Below, one piece after another: positions 5,847 to 5,962 of a stretch of DNA of 5,962 nt (positions within the stretch are counted from its first letter, which is position 1; every line of letters begins with the position of its first letter). The stretch lies in contig JAJFTY010000070.1 of assembly GCA_021372695.1 (NCBI GenBank), positions 1 through 5,962 on the forward strand. The letters run 5' to 3'. Under the pieces are notes generated by a model that had not been told where the DNA came from, ran no database searches, and worked only from the letters and a program-made list of their open reading frames with translations. This DNA is from Deltaproteobacteria bacterium (lineage in GTDB: Bacteria > Desulfobacterota > Syntrophia > Syntrophales > UBA5619). Position numbers and translations under genes: made by a program.

Positions 5847-5962
5847 ATGAAGAAAATACTTTGCATGATATTGGCTGTCTTATTGGTTTCCATATACGGC
5901 ATTGCAACTATTTCAGAGGCGGAGTCAATGAAGACGAACGGCATTAAAAAGTCAGCCAGCGT
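5847..5962 (+). CDS. Start of an exported protein (partial, runs off the window)
   Basis: Thirty-eight codons are visible, without a stop. The first ~26 residues are a signal peptide: MKK, a hydrophobic stretch (ILCMILAVLLVSIYGIA), then a likely cut near SEA at 23-25. The mature start (SMKTNGIKKSASV) is too short to assign to a family. GGAGGG (5834-5839) lies 7 nt before the ATG, a strong ribosome site that fixes the start. It follows the exported hydrolase by 45 nt on the same strand, so it probably belongs to the same operon and acts in the same compartment. Confidence 0.7.
   Translation, partial: MKKILCMILAVLLVSIYGIATISEAESMKTNGIKKSAS

Overview
This 5,962-base window looks like chromosome from an anaerobic, selenium-using, cytochrome-rich bacterium. 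Desulfobacterota (the former Deltaproteobacteria) is the best guess, inferred from a multihaem c-type cytochrome, apparent selenocysteine use, small lipoproteins, strong AGGAGG-type ribosome sites and a G+C-rich left half. No rRNA, tRNA, CRISPR array or insertion sequence was seen.

Left part (1-1310, minus strand): a large exported protein whose 3' end lies beyond the window. It has a signal peptide, a Gly/Pro-rich linker, a rhodanese domain and then a multihaem cytochrome domain with seven CxxCH motifs, resembling the hydroxylamine oxidoreductase (HAO) family. The reading frame is interrupted by two TGA codons at 930-932 and 924-926. They fall exactly where the rhodanese active-site loop normally reads Cys-x-Cys-Pro-x-Glu, and the frame resumes perfectly afterwards. 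A stable hairpin (891-909) lies 27 and 21 nt downstream of the two TGAs, as expected for a bacterial SECIS element. The best reading is a selenoprotein with a double-selenocysteine (U-A-U-P) active site fused to an HAO-like cytochrome. This is the standout finding of the window.

Centre-left (1311-2232): a divergent promoter region, then two small plus-strand lipoprotein genes that are paralogues of each other. They are of unknown function and likely form one operon. A 173-base gap (2233-2405) without a gene separates them from the next, convergent gene.

Right part (2406-5962): an AraC-family regulator on the minus strand is divergent from a plus-strand series. That series holds an iron-dependent alcohol dehydrogenase of the YqhD type, an exported alpha/beta hydrolase with a Cys nucleophile, and the start of another exported protein. 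The regulator and dehydrogenase mirror the YqhC/YqhD pair of Escherichia coli, which handles reactive aldehydes. By inference the regulator controls the dehydrogenase and the exported hydrolase from the 178-base divergent gap (3291-3468).
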